A stretch of DNA of 64,000 bases. Source: an uncultured Sphingomonas sp. (GTDB lineage: Bacteria; Pseudomonadota; Alphaproteobacteria; Sphingomonadales; Sphingomonadaceae). The translations under genes and the position numbers were made by a program. A model generated the notes under the pieces. That model was given only the letters and a program-made list of their open reading frames with translations, searched no databases and was not told the origin of the DNA. This document shows, one piece after another, positions 17,065 to 27,553 of the stretch. Position 1 is the first letter of the stretch, and the number at the start of each line of letters is the position of its first letter. The stretch is taken from assembly GCF_937871615.1 (NCBI RefSeq), contig NZ_CALMPA010000045.1, positions 186,001 through 250,000 of the forward strand, written 5' to 3'.

Positions 17065-19629
17065 ATGACTATTCGCGGAACGCGGCGCGCGTTGGTGGCC
17101 GGGATTCTGGTAGGCGCTTCGTCGCTCGCCACCTCCACGGCGCTGCACGCCCAGACGACCGACATTCAGGAAGCTTCGGCGCAATCGGCCCCGGCTTCCG
17201 CTCCCGGAAACGATACCGAAATCGTTGTCACCGCGCTGAAGCGCGCAACCAGCATCCAGCAGACGCCGCTGGCGATTTCGGCGGTGAGCGCGGAAACGCT
17301 TACCAAGCAGAACATCACCGATTCGCTGGCGCTGAGCCGCGTTTCGCCCGGCCTTCAGATCAACGAAAACGCCAATGGCGGCAGCCGCGTCATCATCCGT
17401 AACCTTTATGCAACCGGCGAAGCGCTGGTCGGCATCTATTACGACGATGTTCCGCTGAGCGGCACCGGCGGCGTTTCGAACGACGCGGGCGGCACGCAGC
17501 CGAGCCTGCGCCTGTTCGACGTGGAGCGCGCCGAAGTGCTGCGCGGCCCGCAGGGCACGCTCTATGGCGCAAGCTCGATGGGCGGCACGATGCGCATCAT
17601 CTTCAACAAGCCCAAGCTCGACCGCTACGAAGGCGCGATCGACGGCCAGTTGAACACCTCCGCCGACAGCCATGGCGCGCTCGGTCGGCAGGTGAACGGC
17701 ATGGTGAACGTGCCGATCATCGACGGGGTGCTGGGCGTCCGCGCGACCGGCTATTACGATCGCACCGCGGGCTATATCGACAACAGCCTGCTCGGCCTGC
17801 GCAATATCAATTCCAATAAGAGCTATGGCGGTCGCGCGACCGTGCGCGTCAAGCCGGCGGACAATATCACCATCGATCTGATGGCGGTCTATCAGAACCG
17901 CAAGGGCGCCGGCACGAGCTGGAACTATACCGAATATCAGTTGACCGGGAAGCGTTACGACCAGCCGTTGCTGATGCAGCAGCCGCAGGAAGACCGGATG
18001 AAGCTGTTCTCCGGCACGATGAACTGGGATATGGATTTCGCCACGCTGACGGTGGCCGCGTCCTATACCGACCGTCTTTTGCAGTACAAGTTTGATTACA
18101 CGCCATATTTCGCGCAATATCAGACGCCTAACCTGACCGGCGGGCTTGTCGGCAACACGAAATCCGGCGCGAACATCCCCGGTTACAACAACTTTGTGAA
18201 CGATTGTCTCGCGGGCGCCATCCGCGGCACGACCTGCGACGGGGCCGGCTACCAGCAACTCGTCAACGGTTACGGCAACAGCACGACCTATCAGCCGCAG
18301 TCGAACAAGACGTCGACCGAGGAAATCCGCCTTGCCGACGATCGCAACGCCTTCAAATGGACGGTCGGCTTCTATCACAGCTATCGCAAGAACTTCACGC
18401 GCTCGATCCTGAGCCCGGCCGATCCGGTGACCGGCATCCAGCTTTTCCCGATCGGCTACCCGGCGGGCAACGTCTATACCGTCGGCGTTGACACCGTGGG
18501 CCTCGATCGCACGATCGACGATCGGCTTGAGCAGTTCGCGGGCTTCGCGGAAGGCACCTGGGACGTTACCAACAAGCTGAGCCTGACGGTGGGCGGGCGC
18601 TATTTCAAATACAAGAAGAACACCACGTCCACCGTTATCATCCCGAGCTATATCGCGGGCAACGTCCGCCAGGCGCCGCTGACCACCGGCGGCGACGAGA
18701 ATGGCACGCTGTGGAAATTCAGCGCCAACTACAAATTCACCCGCGACGTGATGTTCTATGCCTCGGCAACGCAGGGCTATCGCCCCGGCGGCGTGAACCA
18801 GACGCTCGGGCTGCCGAGCTATGCCGCGATCTACAGCTCGGATTCGGTGTGGAACTATGAAGCCGGCCTGAAAACGGCGTGGTTCGATCGCAAGGTGGTT
18901 CTGAACGTCGATGCGTTCCGCATGGACTGGACGAACATGCAGATTTCGGCGAGCTACAACAACGCCTTCGGCTTCATCACCAACAGTTCCAGCCCGGCGC
19001 GGATTCAGGGTATCGAATTCGATACCGCTTTCTATCCGGTCGATCGCCTCTCGCTGAAGCTATCGGGCAGCTATATCGACGCCAAGCTGCGCGGCGATCA
19101 GGCGCTGCCGAACGGCATCACGCAATGCCCTGTCCCGTTCGTTCCGGGCACCACGGGCTGCGCGACGATCAGCGCGGGCAAGGCGGGCGATCCGATCCCC
19201 TATTCGCCGAAATGGACCCTGCAGGGCAGCGCGGATTACAGCACGCCGGTGGGCGACGATCTGGAGGTGATCTACCACGCCGATCTCAGCTATCGCAGCA
19301 GCGCGCTGACCACCTACAACCTGCCGCTCTATGCCGGCAAATACCCGACCGGCCCGGCCGGAACGCCGGGTGGTGAGGCGCTCTATACGCTGCCGGGCTT
19401 CGCCACGGTCGGCGCGCGGCTGGGGCTGGAGAAGGATCAGGGCCGCTGGGGCATCTATCTGTTCGCCAACAACCTGTTCAACTCGATCGGGTTGACCGGC
19501 CTGACGAACGGCCAGGGCAGCGCCACGCAATTGCCGTGGCGGTATAACGGCACGATCGTGAAGCCGAATTTCGCCGTCACCACCGCGCCGCGCGTCGTCG
19601 GCGTGCAGTTCATGGCCAAGTTCCGCTAA
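17065..19629 (+). CDS. TonB-dependent receptor paired with two amidohydrolases
   Basis: 854 residues. The signal peptide has TRRALVAGILVGASSLA and ends near ALHAQ. The TonB box is EIVVTALK, and the plug domain carries ERAEVLRGPQGTLYGASSMGG. A long barrel ends in GVQFMAKFR with terminal aromatic/basic residues. It is of the type abundant in sphingomonads, importing scarce organic compounds or siderophores. GGGGGATAAAGC precedes the ATG. The two exported amidohydrolases start 22 bp downstream, so receptor and enzymes form one unit. The likely ligand is an amide, peptide or lactone hydrolysed in the periplasm; its identity is unknown. Confidence 0.92.
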   Translation: MTIRGTRRALVAGILVGASSLATSTALHAQTTDIQEASAQSAPASAPGNDTEIVVTALKRATSIQQTPLAISAVSAETLTKQNITDSLALSRVSPGLQINENANGGSRVIIRNLYATGEALVGIYYDDVPLSGTGGVSNDAGGTQPSLRLFDVERAEVLRGPQGTLYGASSMGGTMRIIFNKPKLDRYEGAIDGQLNTSADSHGALGRQVNGMVNVPIIDGVLGVRATGYYDRTAGYIDNSLLGLRNINSNKSYGGRATVRVKPADNITIDLMAVYQNRKGAGTSWNYTEYQLTGKRYDQPLLMQQPQEDRMKLFSGTMNWDMDFATLTVAASYTDRLLQYKFDYTPYFAQYQTPNLTGGLVGNTKSGANIPGYNNFVNDCLAGAIRGTTCDGAGYQQLVNGYGNSTTYQPQSNKTSTEEIRLADDRNAFKWTVGFYHSYRKNFTRSILSPADPVTGIQLFPIGYPAGNVYTVGVDTVGLDRTIDDRLEQFAGFAEGTWDVTNKLSLTVGGRYFKYKKNTTSTVIIPSYIAGNVRQAPLTTGGDENGTLWKFSANYKFTRDVMFYASATQGYRPGGVNQTLGLPSYAAIYSSDSVWNYEAGLKTAWFDRKVVLNVDAFRMDWTNMQISASYNNAFGFITNSSSPARIQGIEFDTAFYPVDRLSLKLSGSYIDAKLRGDQALPNGITQCPVPFVPGTTGCATISAGKAGDPIPYSPKWTLQGSADYSTPVGDDLEVIYHADLSYRSSALTTYNLPLYAGKYPTGPAGTPGGEALYTLPGFATVGARLGLEKDQGRWGIYLFANNLFNSIGLTGLTNGQGSATQLPWRYNGTIVKPNFAVTTAPRVVGVQFMAKFR

Positions 19630-19651
19630 TTCGCACGGGGAGTAATCCACC

Positions 19652-20965
19652 ATGAAGTCTCGTATCTTGCGCGGCTGTGCAGTGGCCGCGCTGATCGGCG
19701 GCGTCTTTGTCGGGGGCACAGCCTCCGCCAAGGATGTCGTTATCCATGCCGGCAAGCTGATCGACGGCGTTTCGGCAACGCCCAGGACGCAGGTTTCGAT
19801 CCTCATCCGTGATGATCGCGTCACGGGCGTGCAAAGCGGCTTCGTCACGCCCGCCGGGGCCGAGGTGATCGACCTTTCGACGAAGACGGTGTTGCCCGGC
19901 TTCATCGAAAGCCACGATCATATCTCGTCGAACGGCGATCGCCGCCCGCTCAACCGCTTCACGCTGACGACCGGCGACGCCACGATCGCCGCCGTCGCCA
20001 ACGCGCGGCGGCTGATCGAGGAGGGGTTCACCACGGTGCGCGATCTCGGCTCCGACGGGATTTCCGCCCCGGCGGTGATCCGCGCGATCAACGCGAAGGA
20101 GATCGTCGGCCCCCGTTACTGGACGGCGCTTCAGGCGCTCGGCCCGACCGGCGGCCATTCCGATCGCCAGAACGGGCTCAGCCCCGCCGTTTCGATCGAG
20201 GGCCGTGACGCGGCGATCATCGACGGCGCGGAAGACGCCGTGGCCAAGGTGCGTCAGCATCGCCGCGATGGCGCGACGGTCATCAAGATCATGCCTTCGG
20301 GCGGGGTTGGCTCGATCGGTGACGATCCCAACCATATGACGATGACGGATGCCGAGATGAAGGCGGTGGTCGATACCGCGCACGAACTCGGGATGAAGGT
20401 CGCCGCGCACGCGCATGGCAAGCAGGCGATAGATCACGCGATCCGCGCCGGCGTCGATTCGATCGAGCACGGCACTTATTCGGACGCGGAAAGCTACAAG
20501 CTGATGAAGGAGCATGGCACCTTCCTAGTGCCGACGCTGCTCGTCGCCGATGCGATCTACCAAAATGCGGTGAAGCATCCCGAAACGCTGCCGCCAACCG
20601 TGGCGGACAAGGCGATCGCGGTGACGCCGGTGATGATCGGCAACGCCGGCCGCGCCTATAAGGCGGGGGTCAAGATCGCCTTCGGCACCGATCAGGGCGC
20701 CACGTCCGATCGCAACAAGGCCGAGGAATTCGCGCTGCTGGTCAAGGCCGGGCTGACGCCGATGGACGCGATCTTCACCGCCACGCGCAACGCCGCCGAA
20801 CTGATCGGCACGCCGCAGGATATCGGCTCGGTTCAGGCCGGGCGTTATGCCGATATCGTCGCGGTCGATGGCGATCCGCTCGCCGATATCGCCACGCTCC
20901 AGCGCGTCGATTTCGTCATGAAGGGCGGCGAAGTGCTGAAAACCGGCGGGAAAATGGTACGATGA
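19652..20965 (+). CDS. Exported metal-dependent amidohydrolase, copy 1
   Basis: 437 residues. A Sec signal (LRGCAVAALIGGVFVGGTASA) is followed by an amidohydrolase of the 'metal-dependent hydrolase A' type, which includes Xaa-Pro/Xaa-Arg dipeptidases and ochratoxin amidases. Metal-site elements are HDHIS after VLPGFIES, the lysine in IKIMPSGGVGS (possible carbamylated ligand), AAHAHG, DSIEHGTY and the catalytic Asp in FGTDQG. It should act in the periplasm on an N-acyl or peptide-like amide delivered by the receptor encoded 22 bp upstream. GGGGAG precedes the ATG. The stop overlaps copy 2 by four bases. The two copies match closely at both ends and differ mainly in residues about 90-175. Confidence 0.88.
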   Translation: MKSRILRGCAVAALIGGVFVGGTASAKDVVIHAGKLIDGVSATPRTQVSILIRDDRVTGVQSGFVTPAGAEVIDLSTKTVLPGFIESHDHISSNGDRRPLNRFTLTTGDATIAAVANARRLIEEGFTTVRDLGSDGISAPAVIRAINAKEIVGPRYWTALQALGPTGGHSDRQNGLSPAVSIEGRDAAIIDGAEDAVAKVRQHRRDGATVIKIMPSGGVGSIGDDPNHMTMTDAEMKAVVDTAHELGMKVAAHAHGKQAIDHAIRAGVDSIEHGTYSDAESYKLMKEHGTFLVPTLLVADAIYQNAVKHPETLPPTVADKAIAVTPVMIGNAGRAYKAGVKIAFGTDQGATSDRNKAEEFALLVKAGLTPMDAIFTATRNAAELIGTPQDIGSVQAGRYADIVAVDGDPLADIATLQRVDFVMKGGEVLKTGGKMVR

Positions 20966-22278
20966 GCGGCGCAAGGAAAACGCTCGGCATCCTGCTCGGC
21001 GCGTGCTCGCTGCTGGCGGTTTCTCCGGCTCTCGCGAAAGACGTGGTGGTTCACGCCGGCACGCTGATCGACGGCGTATCGGCCACACCCAAGCGCCAGG
21101 TGTCGATCATCATCCGCGATGATCGCATCACCGGCGTGCAGAGCGGCTTCGTGACGCCGGCGGGTGCCGAAGTGATTGATCTTTCGACCAAGACGGTGCT
21201 GCCCGGCTTCATCGACACCCACGATCATATCTCGATGGATGCCGACTGGTCCGTGCTCGGGCGCTTCACGCGCAACGAGGCGGATGGCGTCATCACCGCG
21301 ATGCGCAACGCCGAACGCGATATCGACCAGGGCTTCACCGCGGTGCGCGATTGCGGCTCGGGCCGTATCGAAGGGCCGGCGCTCCAGCGCGCGATCGCCG
21401 CCAAGCAGGTGATCGGCCCACGCATCTGGACCGCGATGCAGCCGCTGTCCGCCACCGGCGGCCATTCCGATCCGCAGAACGGGATGCAGCCCGGCGTGCA
21501 TTTCGATGGCCGTGATCTGTCGATCGTCGACGGGGCGGAGGATGCCCGCGTCAAGGTGCGCCAGCACCGCCGCGACGGCGCCAATCTCATCAAGATCATG
21601 CCGTCGGGCGGGGTCGGCTCGATCGGCGACGATCCCAACCATATGACGATGACCGATGAGGAAATGCGCGCGGTCACCGAAACGGCACATGCGCTGGGCA
21701 TCAAGGTCGCCGCGCACGTTCACGGCAACAAGGCGATCAACCATGCCGTCCAGGCCGGGGTCGATTCGATCGAGCACGGCACCTATGCGGATGCCACCAG
21801 CTACAAGCTGATGAAGGAGCGTGGCACGTTCCTCGTCCCCACCCTGCTCGTCGCCGACTGGATCTACCAGACGGCGGTGAAAACGCCGCAGAATCTGCCG
21901 CCGACGGTGGCCGAAAAGGCGATCGCGGTGACGCCGACGATGATCGGCAACGCGGGCCGCGCCTATAAGGCCGGGGTAAAGATCGCGCTTGGCACCGATT
22001 TCACCGGGCTTGGCGATCGCAACAAGGCCGAGGAGTTCGCGCTGCTGGTGAAAGCGGGGCTGACCCCGATGGACGCGATCCTCGCCGGCACGCGCAACGC
22101 CGCCGAACTGATCGGGGCGCCGCAGGATATCGGCTCGGTCCAAGCGGGGCGTTATGCCGATATCGTCGCGGTGGACGGCGATCCACTCGCCGATATCACC
22201 CGGCTGCAGCATGTCGCCTTCGTGATGAAGGGCGGCGATGTGCTGAAGAAGGACGGCAAGGTAAAACTGCCGGATTGA
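20962..22278 (+). CDS. Exported metal-dependent amidohydrolase, copy 2
   Basis: 438 residues, a tandem paralogue of the preceding gene with the same signal peptide layout (ACSLLAVSPALA) and metal motifs: DTHDHIS, IKIMPSGGVGS, AAHVHG, DSIEHGTY and LGTDFTG. Differences from copy 1 cluster after HDHIS (MDADWSVLGRFTRNEAD here) and around GSGRIEGPALQ. These regions sit near the pocket in this fold, suggesting a different substrate. The C-terminal 200 residues are almost the same as copy 1. It overlaps copy 1 by ATGA, so both are made together; a mixed oligomer is possible. The gene converges on the tetR-like gene. Confidence 0.87.
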   Translation: MSGARKTLGILLGACSLLAVSPALAKDVVVHAGTLIDGVSATPKRQVSIIIRDDRITGVQSGFVTPAGAEVIDLSTKTVLPGFIDTHDHISMDADWSVLGRFTRNEADGVITAMRNAERDIDQGFTAVRDCGSGRIEGPALQRAIAAKQVIGPRIWTAMQPLSATGGHSDPQNGMQPGVHFDGRDLSIVDGAEDARVKVRQHRRDGANLIKIMPSGGVGSIGDDPNHMTMTDEEMRAVTETAHALGIKVAAHVHGNKAINHAVQAGVDSIEHGTYADATSYKLMKERGTFLVPTLLVADWIYQTAVKTPQNLPPTVAEKAIAVTPTMIGNAGRAYKAGVKIALGTDFTGLGDRNKAEEFALLVKAGLTPMDAILAGTRNAAELIGAPQDIGSVQAGRYADIVAVDGDPLADITRLQHVAFVMKGGDVLKKDGKVKLPD

Positions 22279-22416
22279 GGCTGACCGGAATGGGAGATTG
22301 AGGTCGTGAGTAGGCGCAGTCATCTGATCGCGCTGCCGCTCACGGCCTCCTCCCGCCGAACCGCGCACTGGCCTGGAGCGGGTGCCCACTCCACGCCCGC
22401 CGGCCAAAACCCACGC

Positions 22417-23112
22417 TTATTGATGGATGACGAAGCCAGCCGGCTCCGCAACCGGCTCGATCGGTCGCAGGCTCCGCGATAGCGCGACGGGCGCGCAGCG
22501 TCCCTCCAGCGCATCCAGTTCCCGCTCCACGATCGAGCGCAATTGCGCGCACAATATCTGGTGCCCTCGCCCGTTCCTTTCGGCCATCACGATCCATTGG
22601 CACAGGCCGCTGCCCAATGTGGCGATGAGATCCGCCAGATCGCCCAAAAGCGGCGCAAGCCTGTCGTCGGGCGCGCAGGCGGCAAGCGCCGCGATCAGTG
22701 CGCCGCGCACCTGCGCGCGCATTTCCTCCTGCAACAGCGCGATCCTGGGGTTGCGCGCCGATTCCGCCATGATTTCAGGCATCAGGCGATAGCCGTCCAC
22801 GTCCTCATCATAACGGGTGAAGGATAATATCCACTCGCGTATCGCCGCCCGATCACCGGCGGCAATCGCTTCGTTCAGGTTCACCTCATCGAGAAATTGC
22901 GAAAAATCACGTCGTGCAAGCGCGGCGATAATGTCTTCCTTGCACGAGAAATCGCGATAGATCTGGCCCACCTTCACGCCCGTCGCAGCCGCGATCTGCG
23001 CGACGCCAGTGCCGTGAAAGCCATGTTTGACGAACAAATCACGCGATATTTCAAGGATATGATCCCGCCGTTTCATCGCTTTGGCGGCACGATCCGAGAT
23101 GCTGCACTGCAA
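22417..23112 (-). CDS. TetR family repressor of the efflux operon
   Basis: 231 residues. A TetR helix-turn-helix lies at about 14-60 (RRDHILEISRDLFVKHGFHG and the recognition part GVKVGQIYRDFSCKED), followed by an all-helical ligand domain with no obvious match. Placement divergent from a MexAB-OprM-type operon and the 20-bp palindrome at 23181-23200 imply that it represses that operon and is relieved by a pump substrate. TTG at 23112 is used because GGAGAG stands five bases upstream; ATG at 23076 is an alternative. It converges with the amidohydrolase pair. Confidence 0.88.
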   Translation of the reverse strand: MQCSISDRAAKAMKRRDHILEISRDLFVKHGFHGTGVAQIAAATGVKVGQIYRDFSCKEDIIAALARRDFSQFLDEVNLNEAIAAGDRAAIREWILSFTRYDEDVDGYRLMPEIMAESARNPRIALLQEEMRAQVRGALIAALAACAPDDRLAPLLGDLADLIATLGSGLCQWIVMAERNGRGHQILCAQLRSIVERELDALEGRCAPVALSRSLRPIEPVAEPAGFVIHQ

Positions 23113-23180
23113 AAAAACTCTCCGACAAGAACCTTTCTGGCTTGCTCATGGTTTTGAGCAGGCGTAGGTCGCGTAAAACC

Positions 23181-23200
23181 GTGAGTGAACGCTCACTCAC
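23181..23200. promoter_or_regulatory. TetR-type palindromic operator
   Basis: Perfect 8-bp arms GTGAGTGA (23181-23188) and TCACTCAC (23193-23200) flank four bases. The site is between the divergent tetR-like gene and the adaptor gene, 27 bp before the adaptor ATG, where bound repressor would block the efflux promoter. The match to the adjacent regulator is inferred. Confidence 0.8.
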
Positions 23201-23227
23201 GTAGTAGCACAAAATCTGGGGACTTTC

Positions 23228-24391
23228 ATGACAAAGTTTGCGTCGGCAATCGCGGTCGCTCTGCTGCTGTCGGCCTGTGGCGCGGGCTCTCCCCCCGCGC
23301 AGCAGGGGCCGGCGCAGGTCAGCGTGGTGACCGTGCGATCGCAGCCGGTCACCCTGACGACCGAGTTGCCGGGCCGCACCGTGGCTTATGAAACCTCCGA
23401 GGTCCGCCCACAGGTCAACGGCCTGATCCTCGCGCGCCTGTTCGAGGAGGGGGATTCCGTTCGCCAGGGGCAGCCGCTCTACCGGATCGACCCGCAGCCG
23501 TATAAAGCGAGCGAGGCGAGCGCGGCAGCGGCGCTCGCGCGGGCCAAGGCGGCGATCGCGTCCACCAGCGCGCTCGCGCGGCGTTATGACGAACTGGTCA
23601 AGATCAACGCGGTCGCGCGGCAGGATTACGACAATGCGGTGACGCAGGCGGCGCAGGCGCGCGCCGATGTGTCCGCGCAGGAAGCGGCGCTGAACTCGGC
23701 GCGGATAGACCTTGGCCGCACGATCATCCGCGCACCGATTTCGGGGCGGATCGGGCGTTCTGATTTCACCACCGGCGCGCTGGTCACCGCGTCGCAGGCG
23801 AACGCGCTCACCACGATCCAGCGGCTCGATCCGATCTATGTCGACGTGCAGCAATCGAGCGCCGACGTGCTCAAGCTGCGCCAGCAGATCATGGCCGGCC
23901 ACCTGTCCCGCGAAGGCGGCGCCGCCCGCGTCCGGCTGAAGCTGGAGGACGGCACGACCTATCCGATCGAGGGCGAATTGAAGTTCACCGATGTTTCGGT
24001 CGATCCCGCCACGGGCAGCCAGGCGATCCGCATCCGCTTCGCCAATCCCAACGGCTTGTTGCTGCCGGGCATGTATGTCCGCGCTGAACTGGTCGAGGGA
24101 ACGCAGGCGCGCGGGATGCTCGTGCCGCAACGTACCGTCAGCCGCGATGAGCGCGGTCATCCCACCGTCATGCTCGTCGGCAAGGACGGCAAGGTCGAAC
24201 AGCGCGTGATCCAGACGACGCGGACGATCGGCGATTCATGGCTGGTTACGGGCGGCCTGAAGGATGGCGAGAAAATCGTGGTCGAAGGCGGCATGATGTT
24301 GCGACCCGGAATGCCCGTGAAGGCCGTGGCCTATTCGCCGAAAGACGACGCGGCCCCCGCGAAGCCCGCCGCCGCGGCACAGGCGAAGTAA
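23228..24391 (+). CDS. RND efflux periplasmic adaptor (MexA/AcrA type)
   Basis: 387 residues. A lipoprotein signal with lipobox LLSAC anchors it to the inner membrane. The membrane-fusion layout is visible: beta-barrel start PGRTVAYETSEVRPQVNG, lipoyl half-motif, a long helical hairpin rich in alanine (ASAAAALARAKAAIASTSAL) and a second lipoyl half with GRTIIRAPISGRIG. It bridges the pump and the outer-membrane channel. The proline-rich, lysine-rich tail (DDAAPAKPAAAAQAK) is typical. It is the first gene of a three-gene efflux operon, six bp from the pump gene, under the predicted TetR operator. Confidence 0.93.
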   Translation: MTKFASAIAVALLLSACGAGSPPAQQGPAQVSVVTVRSQPVTLTTELPGRTVAYETSEVRPQVNGLILARLFEEGDSVRQGQPLYRIDPQPYKASEASAAAALARAKAAIASTSALARRYDELVKINAVARQDYDNAVTQAAQARADVSAQEAALNSARIDLGRTIIRAPISGRIGRSDFTTGALVTASQANALTTIQRLDPIYVDVQQSSADVLKLRQQIMAGHLSREGGAARVRLKLEDGTTYPIEGELKFTDVSVDPATGSQAIRIRFANPNGLLLPGMYVRAELVEGTQARGMLVPQRTVSRDERGHPTVMLVGKDGKVEQRVIQTTRTIGDSWLVTGGLKDGEKIVVEGGMMLRPGMPVKAVAYSPKDDAAPAKPAAAAQAK

Positions 24392-24397
24392 GCCCAG

Positions 24398-27300
24398 ATG
24401 GCCCGCTATTTTATCGACCGGCCCATTTTCGCATGGGTCATCGCGATCATCCTGATGCTCGCCGGCGCGATGGCGATCCGATCGCTGCCGGTCGCGCAGT
24501 TTCCGGAGATCGCGCCGCCGACGGTGTCAATCTCCGCCATGTATCCCGGCGCCGATGCCGAGACGCTGGAACGAACAACCACACAGGTCATCGAGCAGCA
24601 GCTCAAGGGCATCGACCACCTGCGCTACTTCTCGTCCTCGTCCTCGTCGGCGGGGAGGGTGACGATCACGCTGACGTTCGAACAGGGCACCGATCCCGAT
24701 ATCGCGCAGGTGCAGGTTCAGAACAAATTGCAGGCCGCCACCCCGCTCCTGCCGCAGGAGGTGCAGCAGCAGGGCTTGCAGGTGCAGAAATCTTCGGCGA
24801 GCTTCCTCGTCATCGTCGGCCTGTATTCAAAGGACGGCTCGCACAGCGCGACCGACCTGGCCGATATGGTGGCGTCGAAGCTGCAGGATCCGGTCAGCCG
24901 GGTCAGCGGGGTCGGCGAAATCCAGGTGTTCGGCGCGCAATATGCGATGCGCATCTGGGTCGATCCGCTCAAGCTCAACGCCTATCAGCTTACCATCGCC
25001 GATGTGGTGGCGGCGGTGCGCGCGCAGAACGCCCAGGTTTCCGCCGGGCAGATCGGCGCGCAGCCAGCCCCCAAGGAGCAGATGCTCAACGCCACGGTGT
25101 CGGTGCAATCGCGGCTCCAGACGCCAGAGCAGTTCGGCGCGATCCGCCTGAAGAACGGCGCGGATGGTTCGGTCGTGCGCCTGTCCGACGTGGCGCGCAC
25201 CGAATTGGGCGCGGAAAACTACGGCTTCGACACGCGCTATAACGGCCAGCCGGCATCGGGCTTCGGCGTGAAACTCGCGTCCGGCGCCAACGCGCTTGCC
25301 ACGGTGGACGCGGTGAAAGCGCGCGTCGCGGAGATCGCGAAGGGGCTGCCGGCGGATGTTCAGGTCGTCTATCCTTACGATACCACGCCGTTCGTGCGGC
25401 TTTCGGTGAAGCAGGTCGTCCACACGCTGTTCGAGGCGGTGATCCTCGTCTTCCTCGTCATGTTCCTGTTCCTGCAGAACTGGCGCGCGACGCTGATCCC
25501 GACGATCGCGGTGCCGGTGGTGCTGCTCGGCACCTTCGCGGTGATGGCGGTGGCGGGGTTCACCATCAACACGCTCACCTTGTTCGGCATGGTGCTGGCG
25601 ATCGGCCTGCTGGTGGATGACGCGATCGTGGTGGTGGAGAATGTCGAGCGCCTGATCGTCACCGAGGGGCTGGCCCCGAAAGACGCCGCGCGCAAGTCGA
25701 TGGACGAGATCAGCGGCGCGCTGATCGGGATCGGGCTGGTGCTGTCGGCAGTGTTCTTGCCGATGGCGTTCTTCGGCGGCTCCACGGGCGTGATCTATCG
25801 CCAGTTCTCGATCACCATCGTCTCGGCGATGGTGCTCTCCGTGATGGTGGCGCTGATCCTCACGCCCGCGTTGTGCTCCACGCTGCTCAGGCCGCATGAT
25901 CCGACCAAGCATGAGGGCAACGGGCCGCTGGCGCGCTTCTTCCGCTGGTTCAACCGCACGTTCGACAACGGGCGCGCTCGCTATGAAAAGAGCGTGCGCG
26001 GCGCGACGCGCAACTGGAAGCGCTCGATCCTGGTCTATCTGCTGATCGTCCTCGGCATGGCGTTGCTGTTCGTGCGCCTGCCTAGCGCCTTTCTGCCCGA
26101 GGAGGATCAGGGCGCGCTGATCGCGCTGGTGCAGGGGCCGTCGGGAGCGACCAGCGCGCGCACCGAAAAGGGGCTGGAACTGGTCCGCAATCATTTCCTG
26201 AGCGAGAAATCGGTCGAGGCGGTGTTCACCATCAACGGCTTCAGTTTCGCAGGGCAAGGGCAGAATGCCGGCCTCGCCTTCATCAACATGAAGCCGTGGG
26301 ACGAGCGCCCCGGCGCGGAAAACAGGGTGCAGGCGGTTGCCGCCCGCGCGATGCAGGCATTCTCGCAATATAAGGACGGCATGATCTTCGCGGTCGTCCC
26401 CCCGGCGGTGTCTGAACTCGGCAATGCCACCGGCTTCGACATGGAACTGGTCGACACCGGCAATATCGGCCATGAAAGACTGACGCAGGCGCGCAACATG
26501 CTGCTCGGCATGGCGGCGCAGGACAAGCGCGTCGCGCAGGTCCGCCCGGTCAGCCTGGAGGATGCGCCGCAGCTCAACGTCAACGTGGATCAGGACAAGG
26601 CGCGCGCGCTCGGACTCGATCTCGCGTCGATCAACTCGACGATCTCGACCGCCTGGGGCGGCAGCTACATCAACGATTTCATTGATCGCGGGCGGGTGAA
26701 GCGCGTCTATATCCAGGCCGACGAACCCTATCGCCTGAGGCCTGAGGATCTCGCCAGTTTCTATGTCCGCGGCGCGGCGGGGCAGATGGTGCCGTTCAGC
26801 GCCTTCTCGACGCTCGAATGGAGCAAGGGGCCGGTCCAGCTCACGCGCTACAACGGCCAGTCCGCCATGGAGATACAGGGCGATGCGGGGCCGGGGCTGA
26901 GCACCGGCACGGCGATGCAGGCGATGGAGGAGATGCAGGCGAAATTGCCGCCCGGCACGTCGCTCGAATGGACCGGACTTTCCTATGAGGAACGCCTGTC
27001 GAGCGGGCAGGCCCCGGCGCTTTACGCGCTCTCGCTGTTGATCGTGTTCTTGTGCCTCGCGGCGCTTTACGAAAGCTGGTCGGTGCCGGTCTCGGTCATT
27101 CTGGTGGTGCCGCTAGGCGTCGTCGGGGCATTGCTTGCCGCGACGCTGACCGGGCTGAACAACGATATCTACCTGCAGGTCGGCCTGATCACCACGATCG
27201 GCGTGTCGGCGAAGAACGCGATCCTGATCGTCGAATTCGCCGAGGAGCGGATCGCGGAGGGGATGCGTCCGTTCGATGCCGCGGTAGAAGCGGCGAAGCT

Positions 27301-27553
27301 GCGGCTGCGCCCGATCCTGATGACCAGTTTCGCCTTCGTGTTCGGCGTGTTGCCGCTGGCGATCACCACCGGCGCGGGCGCGGGCGGGCAGAATGCGATC
27401 GGCCGGTCCGTGGTCGGCGGGATGCTCTCCGCAACCGTGCTGGCGATCTTCTTCGTGCCGATGTTCTTCGTCGTCGTCCTGCGGCTGTTCGGCCACCGCG
27501 ACGATTCCGCCGAGCCGGATACCGGCACCGCGCCGCAGGGAGTTTCCGCGTGA
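24398..27553 (+). CDS. RND multidrug efflux transporter (AcrB/MexB, HAE1 type)
   Basis: 1051 residues, the usual HAE1 length. It starts [18 protein letters not shown] and has two large periplasmic loops and 12 membrane helices. The proton-relay residues are intact: the Asp pair in [16 protein letters not shown] of helix 4, and Lys in [16 protein letters not shown] of helix 10. It exports hydrophobic drugs, solvents or natural toxins from the periplasm and inner membrane using the proton gradient. It overlaps the outer-membrane gene (GTGA) and is regulated with its partners. Particular substrates cannot be read from the sequence. Confidence 0.95.
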   Translation: MARYFIDRPIFAWVIAIILMLAGAMAIRSLPVAQFPEIAPPTVSISAMYPGADAETLERTTTQVIEQQLKGIDHLRYFSSSSSSAGRVTITLTFEQGTDPDIAQVQVQNKLQAATPLLPQEVQQQGLQVQKSSASFLVIVGLYSKDGSHSATDLADMVASKLQDPVSRVSGVGEIQVFGAQYAMRIWVDPLKLNAYQLTIADVVAAVRAQNAQVSAGQIGAQPAPKEQMLNATVSVQSRLQTPEQFGAIRLKNGADGSVVRLSDVARTELGAENYGFDTRYNGQPASGFGVKLASGANALATVDAVKARVAEIAKGLPADVQVVYPYDTTPFVRLSVKQVVHTLFEAVILVFLVMFLFLQNWRATLIPTIAVPVVLLGTFAVMAVAGFTINTLTLFGMVLAIGLLVDDAIVVVENVERLIVTEGLAPKDAARKSMDEISGALIGIGLVLSAVFLPMAFFGGSTGVIYRQFSITIVSAMVLSVMVALILTPALCSTLLRPHDPTKHEGNGPLARFFRWFNRTFDNGRARYEKSVRGATRNWKRSILVYLLIVLGMALLFVRLPSAFLPEEDQGALIALVQGPSGATSARTEKGLELVRNHFLSEKSVEAVFTINGFSFAGQGQNAGLAFINMKPWDERPGAENRVQAVAARAMQAFSQYKDGMIFAVVPPAVSELGNATGFDMELVDTGNIGHERLTQARNMLLGMAAQDKRVAQVRPVSLEDAPQLNVNVDQDKARALGLDLASINSTISTAWGGSYINDFIDRGRVKRVYIQADEPYRLRPEDLASFYVRGAAGQMVPFSAFSTLEWSKGPVQLTRYNGQSAMEIQGDAGPGLSTGTAMQAMEEMQAKLPPGTSLEWTGLSYEERLSSGQAPALYALSLLIVFLCLAALYESWSVPVSVILVVPLGVVGALLAATLTGLNNDIYLQVGLITTIGVSAKNAILIVEFAEERIAEGMRPFDAAVEAAKLRLRPILMTSFAFVFGVLPLAITTGAGAGGQNAIGRSVVGGMLSATVLAIFFVPMFFVVVLRLFGHRDDSAEPDTGTAPQGVSA

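Noticed and set aside
24827-26473. Minus-strand open frame of 548 codons inside the RND pump gene
   Set aside because: Shadow of the pump gene; composition dominated by His, Arg, Asp and Gln with no motif.
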